This document shows, piece by piece, positions 7,838 through 17,727 of a DNA stretch of 64,000 nucleotides. Source of the stretch: Gammaproteobacteria bacterium (GTDB taxonomy: Bacteria > Pseudomonadota > Gammaproteobacteria > Thiohalospirales > Thiohalospiraceae); contig WFVH01000037.1 of assembly GCA_015491735.1 (NCBI GenBank), positions 37,045 to 101,044 on the forward strand. Reading direction: 5' to 3'. A program made the translations under genes and the position numbers. The notes beneath the pieces are model-generated. The model saw only the letters and a program-made list of their open reading frames with translations, did not search any database and was not told the origin of the DNA. Numbering within the stretch: the stretch's first letter is position 1; each line of letters starts with the position of its first letter.

Positions 7838-8922
7838 TGCTCCCCGGCCAGCGCTGCCAGCTGATCGGCCTGGTGCTCGTTGACAAGCGGTTCGATAATC
7901 TGATCCAGTGCACCCTCCATGATCTCGTCCAGCTTGTAGAGCGTCAGATTGATACGGTGATCGGTAACCCGCCCCTGGGGAAAATTATAGGTGCGGATAC
8001 GCTCCGAGCGGTCACCGCTGCCCACCTGAAGGCGGCGCGTTTCGGCCCGTTCGGTCTGCTGTTTTTCCTGCTCGGCAGCGAACAGTCTGGCCTGAAGCAG
8101 CGCCATCGCCCTGGCGCGGTTCTTGTGCTGTGAACGTTCATCCTGACACTCCACCACAATACCGGTGGGGAGGTGGGTAAGGCGAATGGCGGAATCGGTT
8201 TTGTTGACATGTTGCCCCCCCGCGCCGGAGGCGCGATAGGTGTCCACTTTCAGATCGGCCGGGTTGATGGTGATGGCTTCGATCTCATCCGCTTCGGGCA
8301 TGATGGCAACGGTACAGGCGGAGGTGTGGATACGCCCCTGGGACTCCGTTTCCGGTACACGTTGTACCCGGTGGGCGCCGGATTCGAATTTGAGCCGTGA
8401 GTAAGCCCCGCGCCCGACGATGCGGGTGACAATCTCCTTGTAGCCGCCATGCTCACCCAGACTGGCGCTGATGATCTCCACCTGCCATCCGCGCAGTTCG
8501 GCATAGCGTGAGTACATGCGAAACAGATCGCCTGCAAACAGGGCGGCCTCGTCCCCGCCGGTGCCGGCCCGGATCTCAAGATAGATGTTTTTTTCATCAT
8601 TCGGGTCGGCCGGCAGCAGCAAGCGTTGCAGCTCCTTCTCCAGAATAATTTGCCGCTGCTGTGCCTGCGCGATCTCCTCTTCGGCCATGGCGCGCAGCTC
8701 TTTGTCCTCTTCCTTGAGCATGCTTCTGGCGCTGCTGATATCCTCTTGAAGCTGCAGGTACTCCCTCCAGGCGGTGATCAGGGGGCTGAGCTGCGCGTAC
8801 TCCCGGGACAGGGCGCGAAAGCGGTTCTGATCCGCAATGACTCCGGGGTCCGTGAGCAGGGCGTTGATCTCTTCCAGCCGTTCGGCAAGGCCGTCTATTT
8901 TACTGCGAATGGAGGGTTTCAA
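7834..8922 (-). CDS. prfA: Peptide chain release factor 1
   Basis: 362 residues. RF1 recognises UAA and UAG stop codons and triggers peptidyl-tRNA hydrolysis. The Gly-Gly-Gln motif is at 235-237 in Ala-Gly-Gly-Gln-His-Val-Asn, and the codon-reading tripeptide Pro-Glu-Thr (190-192) fits RF1, not the Ser-Pro-Phe of RF2. It overlaps hemA by four bases upstream and prmC by four downstream, forming the usual hemA-prfA-prmC operon. Confidence 0.97.
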   Translation of the reverse strand: MKPSIRSKIDGLAERLEEINALLTDPGVIADQNRFRALSREYAQLSPLITAWREYLQLQEDISSARSMLKEEDKELRAMAEEEIAQAQQRQIILEKELQRLLLPADPNDEKNIYLEIRAGTGGDEAALFAGDLFRMYSRYAELRGWQVEIISASLGEHGGYKEIVTRIVGRGAYSRLKFESGAHRVQRVPETESQGRIHTSACTVAIMPEADEIEAITINPADLKVDTYRASGAGGQHVNKTDSAIRLTHLPTGIVVECQDERSQHKNRARAMALLQARLFAAEQEKQQTERAETRRLQVGSGDRSERIRTYNFPQGRVTDHRINLTLYKLDEIMEGALDQIIEPLVNEHQADQLAALAGEQ

Positions 8923-10202
8923 GATCGGGTGTTGTTAATTTTATTGAGGTTGAACAGTTCGCGCGCAGCTTCCAGCAGTTCATTTCGTCCGGCATAGGCG
9001 GCCTGGCTCATCTGTGCGGTCGGCGTATGGATAAGTTTGTTGGTCAGGCCGTAGGCCAGCTCCTGCAGTACCTGATCGGGGTCGCAGCCGGCAGCCAGAT
9101 GGCGTTGGGCTTTCTCCAGTACCGTATCGCGTATCAGCGCTGCTTCTTCACGATAACCACGGATGGTATCTACAGCGCTCAGGGACTGCAGCCAGCCCAT
9201 GAAGTGGGAAACATGGGTGTCGATAATCTCATCGGCCTGTTTGGCAGCTTCCTGGCGGGAACGCAGACCCTCCTGGATGATGTCCTGCAGATCGTCTACC
9301 GTGTACAGATAGACATCGTCCAGCTCGCTCACATCGGAGGCGATATCCCGCGGTACAGCGATATCGATCATCAAGATCGGGCGCCGTTTACGGATTTTGA
9401 CCGCCTGCCGGGCATCCTCCCTGTCGATTACCGGATCCTGGCTGGCGGTGGACGAAACCACCAGATCGGCTTCCGCCAGGTGCCCTTTGATCTCCGGCAG
9501 CCCGATGGCATAGCCGTTCACCTCAGTGGCCAGCAGATGGGCTTTTTCGAGGGTGCGGTTGGCGATAATGATTCTGCCAATGCCATTTTCACGAAGGTGG
9601 CGCGCCACCAGTTCGGTGGTCTCACCAGCACCGATCAACAGTGCGGTGTGCTTGTTGAGTTCGCTGAAAAACTGCCGCGCCAGGCTGACCGCTGCAAAAG
9701 CAACGGAGACCGGGCTGGCGCCGATAGCGGTGTCGGTTCGTACCCGTTTGGCGACAGAAAAGGTGTGCTGAAACAGCCGGTTGAGCTGGCTGCCGATGGT
9801 GCCGGCCTGATGGGCTGTAGCGTAGGCTGCCTTCATCTGCCCAAGAATCTGGGGTTCTCCCAGCACCAGGGAGTCCAGACCACTGGCTACACGCATGATC
9901 TGCCTTACGGCGGAGCGATCCGGATAGAGATAGGTGTAGGGTTCGACCCGCCTGCTATCGATATCGTGGTAGGAGCAGAACCACTGCAGCAGCACTTCCC
10001 GGTAGTCCATGACGCCATCATCGGCGGTGCCGCAATAAAGTTCCGTGCGGTTGCAGGTGGAGAGGATTGCGGCTTCACGCAATCCGTCACGCGCCAGCAA
10101 CTCCCTTAGCGCGCCCGAAACGCTTTCCGGAGCAAAAGCAACTTTCTCCCGGATTTCGACGGGGGCTGTTTTGTGGTTAACACCAAATGCCAATAGCGAC
10201 AT
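8919..10202 (-). CDS. hemA: Glutamyl-tRNA reductase
   Basis: 427 residues. It reduces glutamyl-tRNA(Glu) to glutamate-1-semialdehyde with NADPH, the first committed step of C5 tetrapyrrole synthesis, which feeds heme and the siroheme needed by NirB. The catalytic Cys50 is in Ser-Thr-Cys-Asn-Arg-Thr-Glu-Leu-Tyr, with an N-terminal Gly-Val-Asn-His-Lys-Thr-Ala-Pro and an NADPH fold around residue 190 (Gly-Ala-Gly-Glu-Thr). It is first in the minus-strand operon; the 150-bp gap to the divergent TPR gene should hold both promoters. Confidence 0.97.
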   Translation of the reverse strand: MSLLAFGVNHKTAPVEIREKVAFAPESVSGALRELLARDGLREAAILSTCNRTELYCGTADDGVMDYREVLLQWFCSYHDIDSRRVEPYTYLYPDRSAVRQIMRVASGLDSLVLGEPQILGQMKAAYATAHQAGTIGSQLNRLFQHTFSVAKRVRTDTAIGASPVSVAFAAVSLARQFFSELNKHTALLIGAGETTELVARHLRENGIGRIIIANRTLEKAHLLATEVNGYAIGLPEIKGHLAEADLVVSSTASQDPVIDREDARQAVKIRKRRPILMIDIAVPRDIASDVSELDDVYLYTVDDLQDIIQEGLRSRQEAAKQADEIIDTHVSHFMGWLQSLSAVDTIRGYREEAALIRDTVLEKAQRHLAAGCDPDQVLQELAYGLTNKLIHTPTAQMSQAAYAGRNELLEAARELFNLNKINNTRS

Positions 10203-10352
10203 AGATCATCTTGCAGATTGATATGTTATAAATTTTGCGTCATGCACCGCCTGAATACAAGGCTGATGTCTCAGAATTAACGAATTTAATGAAAACAGGG
10301 GACGAAGTTGGGTATAGTTGTGCATTGGTTGTAATCGGGAGTCGTTTGATAA

Positions 10353-12146
10353 ATGAGCGTACCTATCCATCAAGGACAGATCTCCATCAAGGGTAAAGCC
10401 GGTTTTTTGAAGGCTGGTGTCTGTCTGACGCGAATTCGCCTGCCGGCAATGGCGTTTGCCCTGGCCATTACCCTGTTGGCGGCCTGTGCCACGCATCTGC
10501 CTGTACCGGAGAGCGGAGATGGCTCTTTGGCGATGCAGCAAACCGCAGCACAACGCTCCCCCAAGGCCGATCTGCTCTATGACCTGCTGGTGGGGGAGAT
10601 AGCCGGGCAGCGGGGAGCCGTCAACATATCGGCCGAAAACTATCTGCGAGCCGCGCGCCTTTCGGGTGATCCGCAGATAGCGGAGCGGGCAGCGAAAATA
10701 GCCGTTTTTGCCGGCGATGACAAAAAGGCACTGGAGGCCGCCAGGAAATGGGTGACACTGGCGCCGGAGGATGCCGAAGCACAGCAGGTGGTCGCCATCA
10801 TGTACCTGCGCAACGGGCAGGTGGAAAAGGCGATACCCTATCTGCAGCGGATACGGCAGTCGAACGCGCATCAACCGTACAAAGGGTTTATGTTCGTTGC
10901 GCGCCTGCTGAGCCGCGAGAAGAACAAAGAGACCGCCCTGCAGGCCATGTCCCGCCTGGTGGAGAGATACCCCGAGGAAGCGGAGGCCCAGTTCGCCTAT
11001 GCCCATCTGGCGATGCAGGCGCGGCAGTATGCCAAGGCGCACAAGCTGCTGGACAAGGTGATCTCCCTGCGTCCTGACAGGGCAGATGCCTACGTGCTGC
11101 GGGCCAATCTCTATCGGGCCGAAGGCGATATCGAGTCGGCCTCGAAGGCCTATCGGCAGGCGATTAGGCTGAATCCCGGCAACCTGGAGACGTCGCTCTC
11201 CTACGCCCGTATGCTGGTGGAAGCCCGCCGCTTTCAGCAGGCCCGGGAAGCGTTCAAGCAGCTGGAGGCGCGTGCCCCCGACAATGCCGATGTCCTGTTC
11301 GCCCTGGGGTTGCTGGCGCTCCAGGCCGAGCAGAACGAGGAGGCCAAAAGATATTTTTCCATGTTGATTGAGAAAGGCCAGCGAGTCGAGGATGCCAGTT
11401 TTTTCATTGGCCGTATAGCCGAGACCGAAACAGACAATCCAGAGGCGCTGCGCTGGTATCGAAAGGTGACCAGTGGCGTGAATCATGCCGAGGCCCGAAT
11501 CCGCATTGCCGTTCTTACGGCGAGGCAGGGTGACCTGGAAGCAGCCCGTCAGATACTGCACGAACTTGCGCAGGACGATCCGCGCCATGAGGTGCGCGCC
11601 CTTCTTGTGGAGGGGGATATCCTGAGGAGATCCGGGCAGAACAGTGAGGCGTTTGAGGTGCTTGGACGCGGTCTGGAGAAATACCCCGACAATCCACAAC
11701 TGCTCTATGCTCAAGCGTTGACAGCGGAACGGATCGATCGTCTCGATGTGCTGGAACAGAATCTGAACAGAATGTTGAAGGCGGATCCCGACAATGCGCA
11801 GGCGTTGAACGCACTGGGGTATACATTGGCTGATCGCACCCACCGTTACGAAGAGGCGTACCGCTACGTGAAGCGTGCCCTGGAAATCGAGCCGGATGAT
11901 GCGGCCATTCTGGATAGCATGGGTTGGGTACTCTATCGGCTGGGCCGCTATTCAGAGTCAATCGGGTATCTGCGCCGCGCGCTAAAGAGAACCAGGGACG
12001 GTGATCCGGAGATTGCCGCCCATCTGGGGGAGGTTCTGTGGGTTTCCGGTGACCGGGATGCAGCGCGCAAGGTGTGGGAACAAGCGCTGAAGCAGTTCCC
12101 TGATGACGAGAAACTTCGCAACACTGTTGAAAGGCACTTGAAATGA
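10353..12146 (+). CDS. TPR-repeat lipoprotein upstream of lolB
   Basis: A 597-residue protein of tetratricopeptide repeats. A basic stretch and hydrophobic segment end in Leu-Ala-Ala-Cys near residue 48, so it is probably a lipoprotein with an unusually long n-region; a later start would shorten it. The repeats run from about residue 70 to the end. Large TPR lipoproteins commonly sit between hemA and lolB in gammaproteobacteria and are presumed envelope scaffolds; no activity is known here. The stop overlaps the lolB start (ATGA), so the two are cotranslated. Confidence 0.8.
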   Translation: MSVPIHQGQISIKGKAGFLKAGVCLTRIRLPAMAFALAITLLAACATHLPVPESGDGSLAMQQTAAQRSPKADLLYDLLVGEIAGQRGAVNISAENYLRAARLSGDPQIAERAAKIAVFAGDDKKALEAARKWVTLAPEDAEAQQVVAIMYLRNGQVEKAIPYLQRIRQSNAHQPYKGFMFVARLLSREKNKETALQAMSRLVERYPEEAEAQFAYAHLAMQARQYAKAHKLLDKVISLRPDRADAYVLRANLYRAEGDIESASKAYRQAIRLNPGNLETSLSYARMLVEARRFQQAREAFKQLEARAPDNADVLFALGLLALQAEQNEEAKRYFSMLIEKGQRVEDASFFIGRIAETETDNPEALRWYRKVTSGVNHAEARIRIAVLTARQGDLEAARQILHELAQDDPRHEVRALLVEGDILRRSGQNSEAFEVLGRGLEKYPDNPQLLYAQALTAERIDRLDVLEQNLNRMLKADPDNAQALNALGYTLADRTHRYEEAYRYVKRALEIEPDDAAILDSMGWVLYRLGRYSESIGYLRRALKRTRDGDPEIAAHLGEVLWVSGDRDAARKVWEQALKQFPDDEKLRNTVERHLK

Positions 12147-12772
12147 GCATGTCGCGCCTGTCCATCCTGTTGAGCGTGCTGTTGCTGACTGCTTGCAGCG
12201 GCCAGCAAATACGCCCGCCAACCCAGGATCCTGTTCAGGAGTGGCGCCGGCACCAGCAACAGCTACAGGGGTTGACCCACTGGAATCTGCGGGGCCGGAT
12301 TGCCTTGAAAAGCGGCCGTGAAGGACTCAATGCCAATATCTTCTGGCGCCAGTGGGACGAGAACTACTATCTCCGCCTGTCAGGACCTTTCGGACTCGGC
12401 GCCTTGACCCTGGCGGGTAACGCGCAAGGCGTTGCGCTTCGCGATCGGGGGGAAACAGCGCTTTACCGCGGAGATGCCGAACAGCTGTTTTTCCGGCGGA
12501 CGGGCATGCGGTTACCCGTGGAGTCCCTCAGCTACTGGGTACGGGGCATCCCGCGGCAAGGGGCTACAGCAAAAATAGTGCTGGATGACCGGGGCAGATT
12601 AAAGTCGTTGCGGCAGTCAGGCTGGAAAATAGATTACAGGCGTTACACCCAACAGCAGGGGGTGGCGCTGCCTGCCAAACTGTTTCTGGAGAACCGGCAA
12701 ATCAAGGTGCGGTTGGTGATCGACCGCTGGATGCCGGCAATCCCGCCCGCGCGGCACCGGCAAAAGGGGTGA
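12143..12772 (+). CDS. lolB: Outer-membrane lipoprotein receptor LolB
   Basis: 209 residues. LolB accepts lipoproteins from LolA and inserts them into the outer membrane. The signal peptide ends with lipobox Leu-Thr-Ala-Cys (about residue 18). The mature part shows Trp-Asn-Leu-Arg-Gly-Arg-Ile-Ala, the family's 'hook' region with hydrophobics, and the later Gly-Trp-Lys-Ile-Asp-Tyr segment. It lies directly before ispE, the standard gammaproteobacterial order. Sequence divergence is usual for LolB; context raises confidence. Confidence 0.92.
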   Translation: MSMSRLSILLSVLLLTACSGQQIRPPTQDPVQEWRRHQQQLQGLTHWNLRGRIALKSGREGLNANIFWRQWDENYYLRLSGPFGLGALTLAGNAQGVALRDRGETALYRGDAEQLFFRRTGMRLPVESLSYWVRGIPRQGATAKIVLDDRGRLKSLRQSGWKIDYRRYTQQQGVALPAKLFLENRQIKVRLVIDRWMPAIPPARHRQKG

Positions 12773-12781
12773 CAGCCGGGT

Positions 12782-13636
12782 ATGATCTCCATGGTTCCCT
12801 GGCCGGCACCGGCAAAACTCAATCTGTTTCTCCACATAACCGGGCGCCGCGCCGATGGCTATCATCTTCTGCAAACCGTATTCCAGTTTCTGGACTATGG
12901 CGACGCGCTTCTCTTCCGTATTCGCAAGGATGGCTCGATTCGCCGTCTCTCTTCCTTGACAGGGGTTGGCGAGAACCAGGATCTGGCCATACGCGCGGCC
13001 CGGTTGCTGCAGCAGCAGTGCCGCGTTACCCAAGGCGTCGAGATCCGGGTGGACAAACGGCTGCCTTTGGGTGGCGGGCTGGGGGGGGGGAGTTCGGATG
13101 CGGCAACCACGCTCGTTGCGTTGAATCACTTGTGGAATACCGGCCTGGATACAGAAGCGCTTTGTGCGCTGGGGTTGACACTGGGCGCTGATATCCCCGT
13201 GTTCATCCAGGGGCATGCAGTCTGGGCAGAGGGCATCGGGGAGCGGTTTACCCCGGTGGAGCTGCCGGAGCCGTGGTTTCTGGTAGTGATCCCGCCCGTC
13301 GAGGTCGCCACGGCCGAAGTTTTTTCAGCTCCGGATTTGATACGCGACGCCCAGCCTATTACAATACGCGCTTTTCTCGAGGGGAAAGGGGAAAACACCC
13401 TTGAGGAGTTCGTCACGAAACGCTACCCCCCGGTGAGGGAAGCGCTGGCCTGGTTAAGCCAATACAGCCAGGCGAGGATGACCGGCAGCGGAGGCTGCCT
13501 GTTTGCCTCCTTCGGGAAACGGGCGGAGGCGGAGCAGGTATTGAGCCGGCTGCCTGAGGGCTGGGGCGGCTTCGTGGCCAGAGGGCGGAACCGTTCACCG
13601 CTGCTGGAGCGGTTGCGCCGGGAAAAGTTCGCCTAA
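12782..13636 (+). CDS. ispE: 4-diphosphocytidyl-2-C-methyl-D-erythritol kinase
   Basis: 284 residues. A GHMP kinase that phosphorylates CDP-ME in the MEP isoprenoid pathway. Seen: Pro-Ala-Lys-Leu-Asn-Leu near the start and the ATP loop Pro-Leu-Gly-Gly-Gly-Leu-Gly-Gly-Gly-Ser-Ser-Asp about residues 95-106, plus a C-terminal Thr-Gly-Ser-Gly-Gly. A second ATG lies 9 nt downstream. The phosphate loop is encoded partly by a run of ten Gs (13081-13090), a slippage-prone tract. The TAA stop (13634-13636) lies inside the left end of an old mobile repeat, so the present C-terminus may have been set by that insertion. Confidence 0.95.
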   Translation: MISMVPWPAPAKLNLFLHITGRRADGYHLLQTVFQFLDYGDALLFRIRKDGSIRRLSSLTGVGENQDLAIRAARLLQQQCRVTQGVEIRVDKRLPLGGGLGGGSSDAATTLVALNHLWNTGLDTEALCALGLTLGADIPVFIQGHAVWAEGIGERFTPVELPEPWFLVVIPPVEVATAEVFSAPDLIRDAQPITIRAFLEGKGENTLEEFVTKRYPPVREALAWLSQYSQARMTGSGGCLFASFGKRAEAEQVLSRLPEGWGGFVARGRNRSPLLERLRREKFA

Positions 13637-13753
13637 CTGCCCGGATTATCGCTGGAGATCGGTCGGTTCAAGGCGAAAAAAGCGAGTCTCAACTGTAACT
13701 GACCATTTTTCAACACGGCAATGGTGGTTTCCAGGGGCTGGCCGAGCAGTTAC
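13633..13753 (+). mobile_element. Degenerate relative of the 152-bp MITE (~121 bp)
   Basis: This stretch aligns with the MITE lacking its 31-bp left extension, starting C-TAACTG (first base changed) and ending GCAGTTAC. It shares the TTCAAGGCGAAAAA and GACCATTTTTCAAC blocks. Flanks AAGTTCGC (13625-13632) and AAATTTGC (13754-13761) agree at 6 of 8 positions, consistent with an old 8-bp duplication. The left end overlaps the ispE stop codon. Confidence 0.72.
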
Positions 13754-13776
13754 AAATTTGCTTGATATATAGTTAC

Positions 13777-13851
13777 TGGGGCGTCGCCAAGCGGTAAGGC
13801 ACAGGGTTTTGATCCCTGCATTCCCAGGTTCGAATCCTGGCGCCCCAACCA
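13777..13851 (+). tRNA. tRNA-Gln (anticodon TTG)
   Basis: A 75-nt cloverleaf with acceptor TGGGGCG/CGCCCCA, D-arm GCCAAGCGGTAAGGC, anticodon loop TTTTGAT (TTG), T-arm GGTTCGAATCC and encoded CCA. It lies between ispE and prs, as in many gammaproteobacteria. Confidence 0.97.
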
Positions 13852-13986
13852 TTTTGTGGATAATCCATACAGGTCACATCAGGTTGTCACCACTGTTGGG
13901 TGTTGGGCGGAACTGTCAGGCGTAAAGAGCAGATGGTTACCCGCATACATTCAGAAAACTACTTGCCCGGTTCCAAAGGAGAAGCC

Positions 13987-14940
13987 GTGTCCGACAACAG
14001 AATGATGGTGTTTTCCGGCAACGCGAATCCGCGGCTCGCCCGGGCCATCGTTGGCCATCTGAACATGCCGCTGGGCAAGGCCATCGTTGGCCGCTTCAGC
14101 GATGGCGAAGTGATGGTGGAGATCATGGAAAACGTGCGTGGCAAGGATGTTTTCGTGGTTCAGCCAACCTGTGCGCCGACCAATGACAACCTGATGGAGT
14201 TGCTGATAATGGTCGATGCGCTGCGCCGGGCTTCGGCCCGGCGCGTTACCACCGTGATACCCTATTTTGGCTATGCCCGCCAGGATCGCCGTTCGCGATC
14301 CGTGCGTGTGGCGATCACTGCCAAGGTGGTCGCCAACATGATCGAGGCAGTGGGTACCGACCGGGTACTGACGGTGGATCTGCACGCTGATCAGATCCAG
14401 GGGTTTTTCGATATTCCGGTGGACAATGTGTACGCCTCTCCCATCCTGTTTGGTGATATCTGGCGTCAGAAACACAAGAATCTGATAGTCGTTTCCCCGG
14501 ATGTTGGCGGGGTGGTCAGAGCGCGGGCAGTAGCCAAGCAGCTGGATGATGCCGAACTGGCGATCATCGACAAGCGCCGCCCGCGGGCCAATGAAGCCAA
14601 AGTAATGAACATCATCGGTGACGTGGCGGGGCGTAATTGTGTGCTGGTGGATGACCTGGTGGATACCGCCGGTACGTTGTGCCAGGCCGCCGGAGCGCTC
14701 AAGGAGCACGACGCGGCCAGTGTGACCGCCTACTGTACCCATCCGGTACTCTCGGGGCCAGCGGTAAAAAACCTGATGGAATCCCAACTGGATGAACTGG
14801 TCGTGACCGATACGGTGCCGTTGCGGCCCGATGCTCGCGAGTGCGGGCGCATACGGGTGCTGAGTATTGCCGAGATGCTGGCGGAAACCATGCGCCGTAT
14901 CAGTAACGAAGAGTCTGTGAGCTCGCTCTATATGGAGTAA
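13987..14940 (+). CDS. prs: Ribose-phosphate pyrophosphokinase
   Basis: 317 residues from a GTG start. It makes PRPP from ribose-5-phosphate and ATP for nucleotide, His and Trp synthesis. The PRPP-binding loop [10 protein letters not shown] and the Arg-Gln-Asp-Arg-Arg flexible loop are present. GTG at 13987 is chosen because AAAGGAG lies 6 nt before it and the protein then begins [11 protein letters not shown] as in relatives; a start at 13900 would add 29 unconserved residues. Order ispE-tRNA-Gln-prs-rplY-pth-ychF is conserved. Confidence 0.97.
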   Translation: MSDNRMMVFSGNANPRLARAIVGHLNMPLGKAIVGRFSDGEVMVEIMENVRGKDVFVVQPTCAPTNDNLMELLIMVDALRRASARRVTTVIPYFGYARQDRRSRSVRVAITAKVVANMIEAVGTDRVLTVDLHADQIQGFFDIPVDNVYASPILFGDIWRQKHKNLIVVSPDVGGVVRARAVAKQLDDAELAIIDKRRPRANEAKVMNIIGDVAGRNCVLVDDLVDTAGTLCQAAGALKEHDAASVTAYCTHPVLSGPAVKNLMESQLDELVVTDTVPLRPDARECGRIRVLSIAEMLAETMRRISNEESVSSLYME

Positions 14941-15031
14941 CAGGGGAGTTTTGCCGAACCTGGTCGCGGGGGAGGCTATTTGTCGTCCATCTTCGTCAGG
15001 AGATGGATTAATAACCAGCGTGGAGAGCAAA

Positions 15032-15691
15032 ATGAGTAGTGAATTTGTCGTATCAGCAGAACGCCGTAAGGACCAGGGCAAAGGTGCGAGCCGCCGCCTG
15101 CGCCGTACGGGCAAGGTGCCGGCTATCCTGTACGGAGCGGGCAAGGAGCCACTTCCGATAACGGTGGATCATAATGAGCTGCTGAAGCAGGTGGAAAACG
15201 AAGCCTTCTACTCTCATATCCTGACCATCGATTTAGAGGGCAGTAAAGAGCAGGCGATTCTCAAGGATATGCAGCGTCATCCCGCCAAGCCCTTTATCTT
15301 GCATATGGATTTTATGCGGGTCAGCGCCGGAGAGAGGATTCGGGTGAATGTTCCGCTCCATTTTACCGGTGAAGAGGTGGCTCCGGGAGTGAAGATCGGT
15401 GGCGGGATAGTTACCCACGCTGTCACCGAGGTTGAAATAAACTGTCTTCCCAAAGATCTGCCGGAGTATATCGATGTCGATCTGTCCGGACTGGAGCTGG
15501 GACAATCCCTGCATCTTTCCGACATAAAACTCCCCAAGGGGGTGGAGCTGGTGCAGCTATTGCAGGGTGAAGAGCATGATACCGCTATTGCGGCGATTCA
15601 GACCGTTCGCGGCGCTGTTGACACAGAGACCCAAGAGGCGGCGGGTGAAGAGGGTGAGGCTGGAGGAGAAGGCGGGGCCGACAAAGAGTAA
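15032..15691 (+). CDS. rplY: 50S ribosomal protein L25/general stress protein Ctc
   Basis: 219 residues, the long (Ctc) form: an L25 5S rRNA-binding domain at about 1-95 (Arg-Arg-Leu-Arg-Arg-Thr-Gly-Lys-Val-Pro-Ala-Ile-Leu-Tyr-Gly) followed by the beta-rich C-terminal TL5 domain and an acidic Gly/Glu-rich tail. The ATG at 15032 follows TGGAGAG; a start at 14951 would add a non-conserved leader. It lies between prs and pth. Confidence 0.95.
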   Translation: MSSEFVVSAERRKDQGKGASRRLRRTGKVPAILYGAGKEPLPITVDHNELLKQVENEAFYSHILTIDLEGSKEQAILKDMQRHPAKPFILHMDFMRVSAGERIRVNVPLHFTGEEVAPGVKIGGGIVTHAVTEVEINCLPKDLPEYIDVDLSGLELGQSLHLSDIKLPKGVELVQLLQGEEHDTAIAAIQTVRGAVDTETQEAAGEEGEAGGEGGADKE

Positions 15692-15795
15692 CCGGCTTTG
15701 TAACCACGTGGCTTTTTTGTATTGATCTGGTGACCGGATATACCCGCCTGGATATGCCGGTCTCGGGACAACCCTTGACCCGAGGAGCAACAGAC

Positions 15796-15897
15796 ATGGC
15801 ACGTATCAAGAGGCGACCCCCAAGCGCGCACACGGAAGCTGGCACCGGTATATCCGGTTGCCGGGTCGACGGCGACGGGTCAGGGGGAGGTGAGTGA
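15796..15897 (+). CDS. Possible 33-residue leader ORF before pth
   Basis: ATG preceded by GAGGAG with good spacing opens a 33-codon frame rich in Arg, Gly and Pro (begins Met-Ala-Arg-Ile-Lys-Arg-Arg) whose TGA overlaps the pth GTG. No homology is recognised. It sits in a 200-bp gap that also holds an imperfect inverted repeat (ACCGGATATACC near 15733 and GGTATATCCGGT near 15846). It could be a coupled leader or chance. Confidence 0.25.
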   Translation: MARIKRRPPSAHTEAGTGISGCRVDGDGSGGGE

Positions 15898-16508
15898 CCG
15901 CTCCCACCATTCAGCTTGTCGCAGGTCTGGGAAATCCGGGTGATGAGTATCGGGAGACCCGGCATAACGCCGGTTTCTGGTTTGTCGATGCCCTGAGCCG
16001 GCAGTGGGGCGTACCCTTTCGCCGGGAGGCAAAGTTTCATGGAGAGGTGTGCCGGATTTCGATGAAGGGCGAGCCGGTCTGGTTGCTCAAACCCGACACC
16101 TGGATGAACCGCAGCGGCCAGGCCGTTGCGCGCCTGGCCCGGTTCTACAAGATCCCCGTTGAGTCAATCCTGGTGGCCCATGATGATTTGGATTTGCCAC
16201 CGGGAGCTGTACGTCTCAAGCAGGGCGGTGGGCACGGCGGGCACAACGGATTGCGCGATATCGCCTCCCTGATGGGGGACAACGGGTTTGTCCGGCTGCG
16301 TATCGGCATTGGTCATCCCGGCAGTACAAAGGAGGTTACCGGTTTCGTCCTGGGCAGCGCATCAGCAGAAGAGCGCCGTCTGATAGATGAGGCTATTGCC
16401 AGGGCGGTAGAGGAGTTGCCCCATATCATCCACGGTGATTACCAGAAAGCCATGAACCGGCTTCACTCCAGGGCGGAGCAGTCCCGGCTGAAACAGACAA
16501 CAGGATAA
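15894..16508 (+). CDS. pth: Peptidyl-tRNA hydrolase
   Basis: 204 residues from GTG. It recycles peptidyl-tRNAs dropped by ribosomes. Conserved: Gly-Leu-Gly-Asn-Pro-Gly-Asp-Glu-Tyr, Thr-Arg-His-Asn-Ala-Gly (catalytic His), His-Asp-Asp-Leu-Asp-Leu-Pro, and Gly-Gly-His-Gly-Gly-His-Asn-Gly-Leu. GGGGGAGG precedes the GTG, and no nearby ATG gives the conserved N-terminus. It ends 3 bases before ychF. Confidence 0.97.
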   Translation: MTAPTIQLVAGLGNPGDEYRETRHNAGFWFVDALSRQWGVPFRREAKFHGEVCRISMKGEPVWLLKPDTWMNRSGQAVARLARFYKIPVESILVAHDDLDLPPGAVRLKQGGGHGGHNGLRDIASLMGDNGFVRLRIGIGHPGSTKEVTGFVLGSASAEERRLIDEAIARAVEELPHIIHGDYQKAMNRLHSRAEQSRLKQTTG

Positions 16509-16511
16509 TCA

Positions 16512-17603
16512 ATGGGATTCAAATGCGGTATCGTTGGGTTGCCGAATGTTGGCAAATCCACACTGTTCAATGCGTTGACCAAAGCGGGTATCCAGGCGGA
16601 AAACTATCCGTTTTGCACCATTGAGCCAAACGTGGGGGTTGTTCCAGTGCCGGATCCGCGTCTGGAGCGGTTGGCGGCCATCGTTGCCCCGGAGCGGATT
16701 GTTCCCGCCACCATGGAGTTTGTGGATATTGCCGGCCTGGTGGCTGGAGCCTCCCGTGGCGAAGGGCTTGGCAACAAGTTCCTCGCCAATATCCGTGAAA
16801 CGGACGCTGTTGCGCAGGTGGTTCGTTGCTTCGAGAACGATGATATCGTCCACGTGGTGGGGAAGATCGAGCCGCTGAACGACATCGAGGTAATCAATAC
16901 CGAATTGGCGTTGGCCGATCTTGAAACGGTGGAAAAGGCGATTCTGCGGGTTGGTAAAATTGCCAAGGGTGGTGACAAGGAGGCCGAGGCCAAAAAGGAG
17001 CTGCTTGAACAGATACGCGCTCGGCTGGACAGGGGGGAGGCGGTGCGCTCGATGGGGCTGGACAAGGAGCAACTCGGACTGGTTCAGGACCTCCACCTTC
17101 TCACCGTCAAGCCCACCATGTACATTGCAAACGTCAATGAGAACGGTTTTGAAAACAACCCGTATCTTGAACAGGTGCAGGCGTTGGCGCAGAGAGAGGG
17201 CGCCGTTGTCGTGGCGGTTTGTGCTGCAATCGAATCGGAGCTTACCGAACTCGATGAGGAGGAGAGGGCGGAGTTTCTTGCCGATTTGGGGCTGGAGGAG
17301 CCTGGCCTGCACCGGGTCATTCGTGCCGGATACCAACTGTTGGGTCTGCAGACCTATTTCACGGCCGGGGTCAAGGAGGTGCGCGCCTGGACTGTTTCGA
17401 ACGGTGCAACGGCCCCCCAGGCTGCCGGAGTTATTCACACCGATTTTGAAAAAGGGTTTATCCGCGCCGAAGTGACCTCCTGTGAGGATTTTGTTGCGTA
17501 TAATGGCGAACAGGGCGCACGCGAGGCCGGCAAGCTTCGTCTGGAAGGCAAGGAGTACGTAGTGCAGGATGGTGATGTGATGCACTTTCGCTTCAATGTC
17601 TGA
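16512..17603 (+). CDS. ychF: Redox-regulated ATPase YchF (Obg-like)
   Basis: 363 residues, normal length. A TRAFAC-class P-loop protein that prefers ATP and binds ribosomes. Seen: Gly-Leu-Pro-Asn-Val-Gly-Lys-Ser-Thr at 9-17, switch region [10 protein letters not shown], and a C-terminal TGS domain ending Val-Met-His-Phe-Arg-Phe-Asn-Val. It forms a tight pair with pth. Confidence 0.97.
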   Translation: MGFKCGIVGLPNVGKSTLFNALTKAGIQAENYPFCTIEPNVGVVPVPDPRLERLAAIVAPERIVPATMEFVDIAGLVAGASRGEGLGNKFLANIRETDAVAQVVRCFENDDIVHVVGKIEPLNDIEVINTELALADLETVEKAILRVGKIAKGGDKEAEAKKELLEQIRARLDRGEAVRSMGLDKEQLGLVQDLHLLTVKPTMYIANVNENGFENNPYLEQVQALAQREGAVVVAVCAAIESELTELDEEERAEFLADLGLEEPGLHRVIRAGYQLLGLQTYFTAGVKEVRAWTVSNGATAPQAAGVIHTDFEKGFIRAEVTSCEDFVAYNGEQGAREAGKLRLEGKEYVVQDGDVMHFRFNV

Positions 17604-17727
17604 TATTGGCCCGGCCACGATATAGTTCGCGTTCAGGGCTCCAAGCGTTCTCCGGCTCCGGGTGTCTCTCGCCGGCAGAACAGGTTCTGCCCGGTGGCCG
17701 GAGTAACAATTACAAGGAGCTATCAAG

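Noticed and set aside
10206..11843. Long open frame on the minus strand opposite the TPR lipoprotein gene
   Set aside because: It has unusual composition, no motif and lies fully antisense to a clear TPR gene.
13646..13852. Minus-strand frame with a Gly-Ala-Pro-Gly-Phe-Glu-Pro-Gly start
   Set aside because: It is the antisense translation of tRNA-Gln joined to a degenerate MITE, a common annotation artefact.
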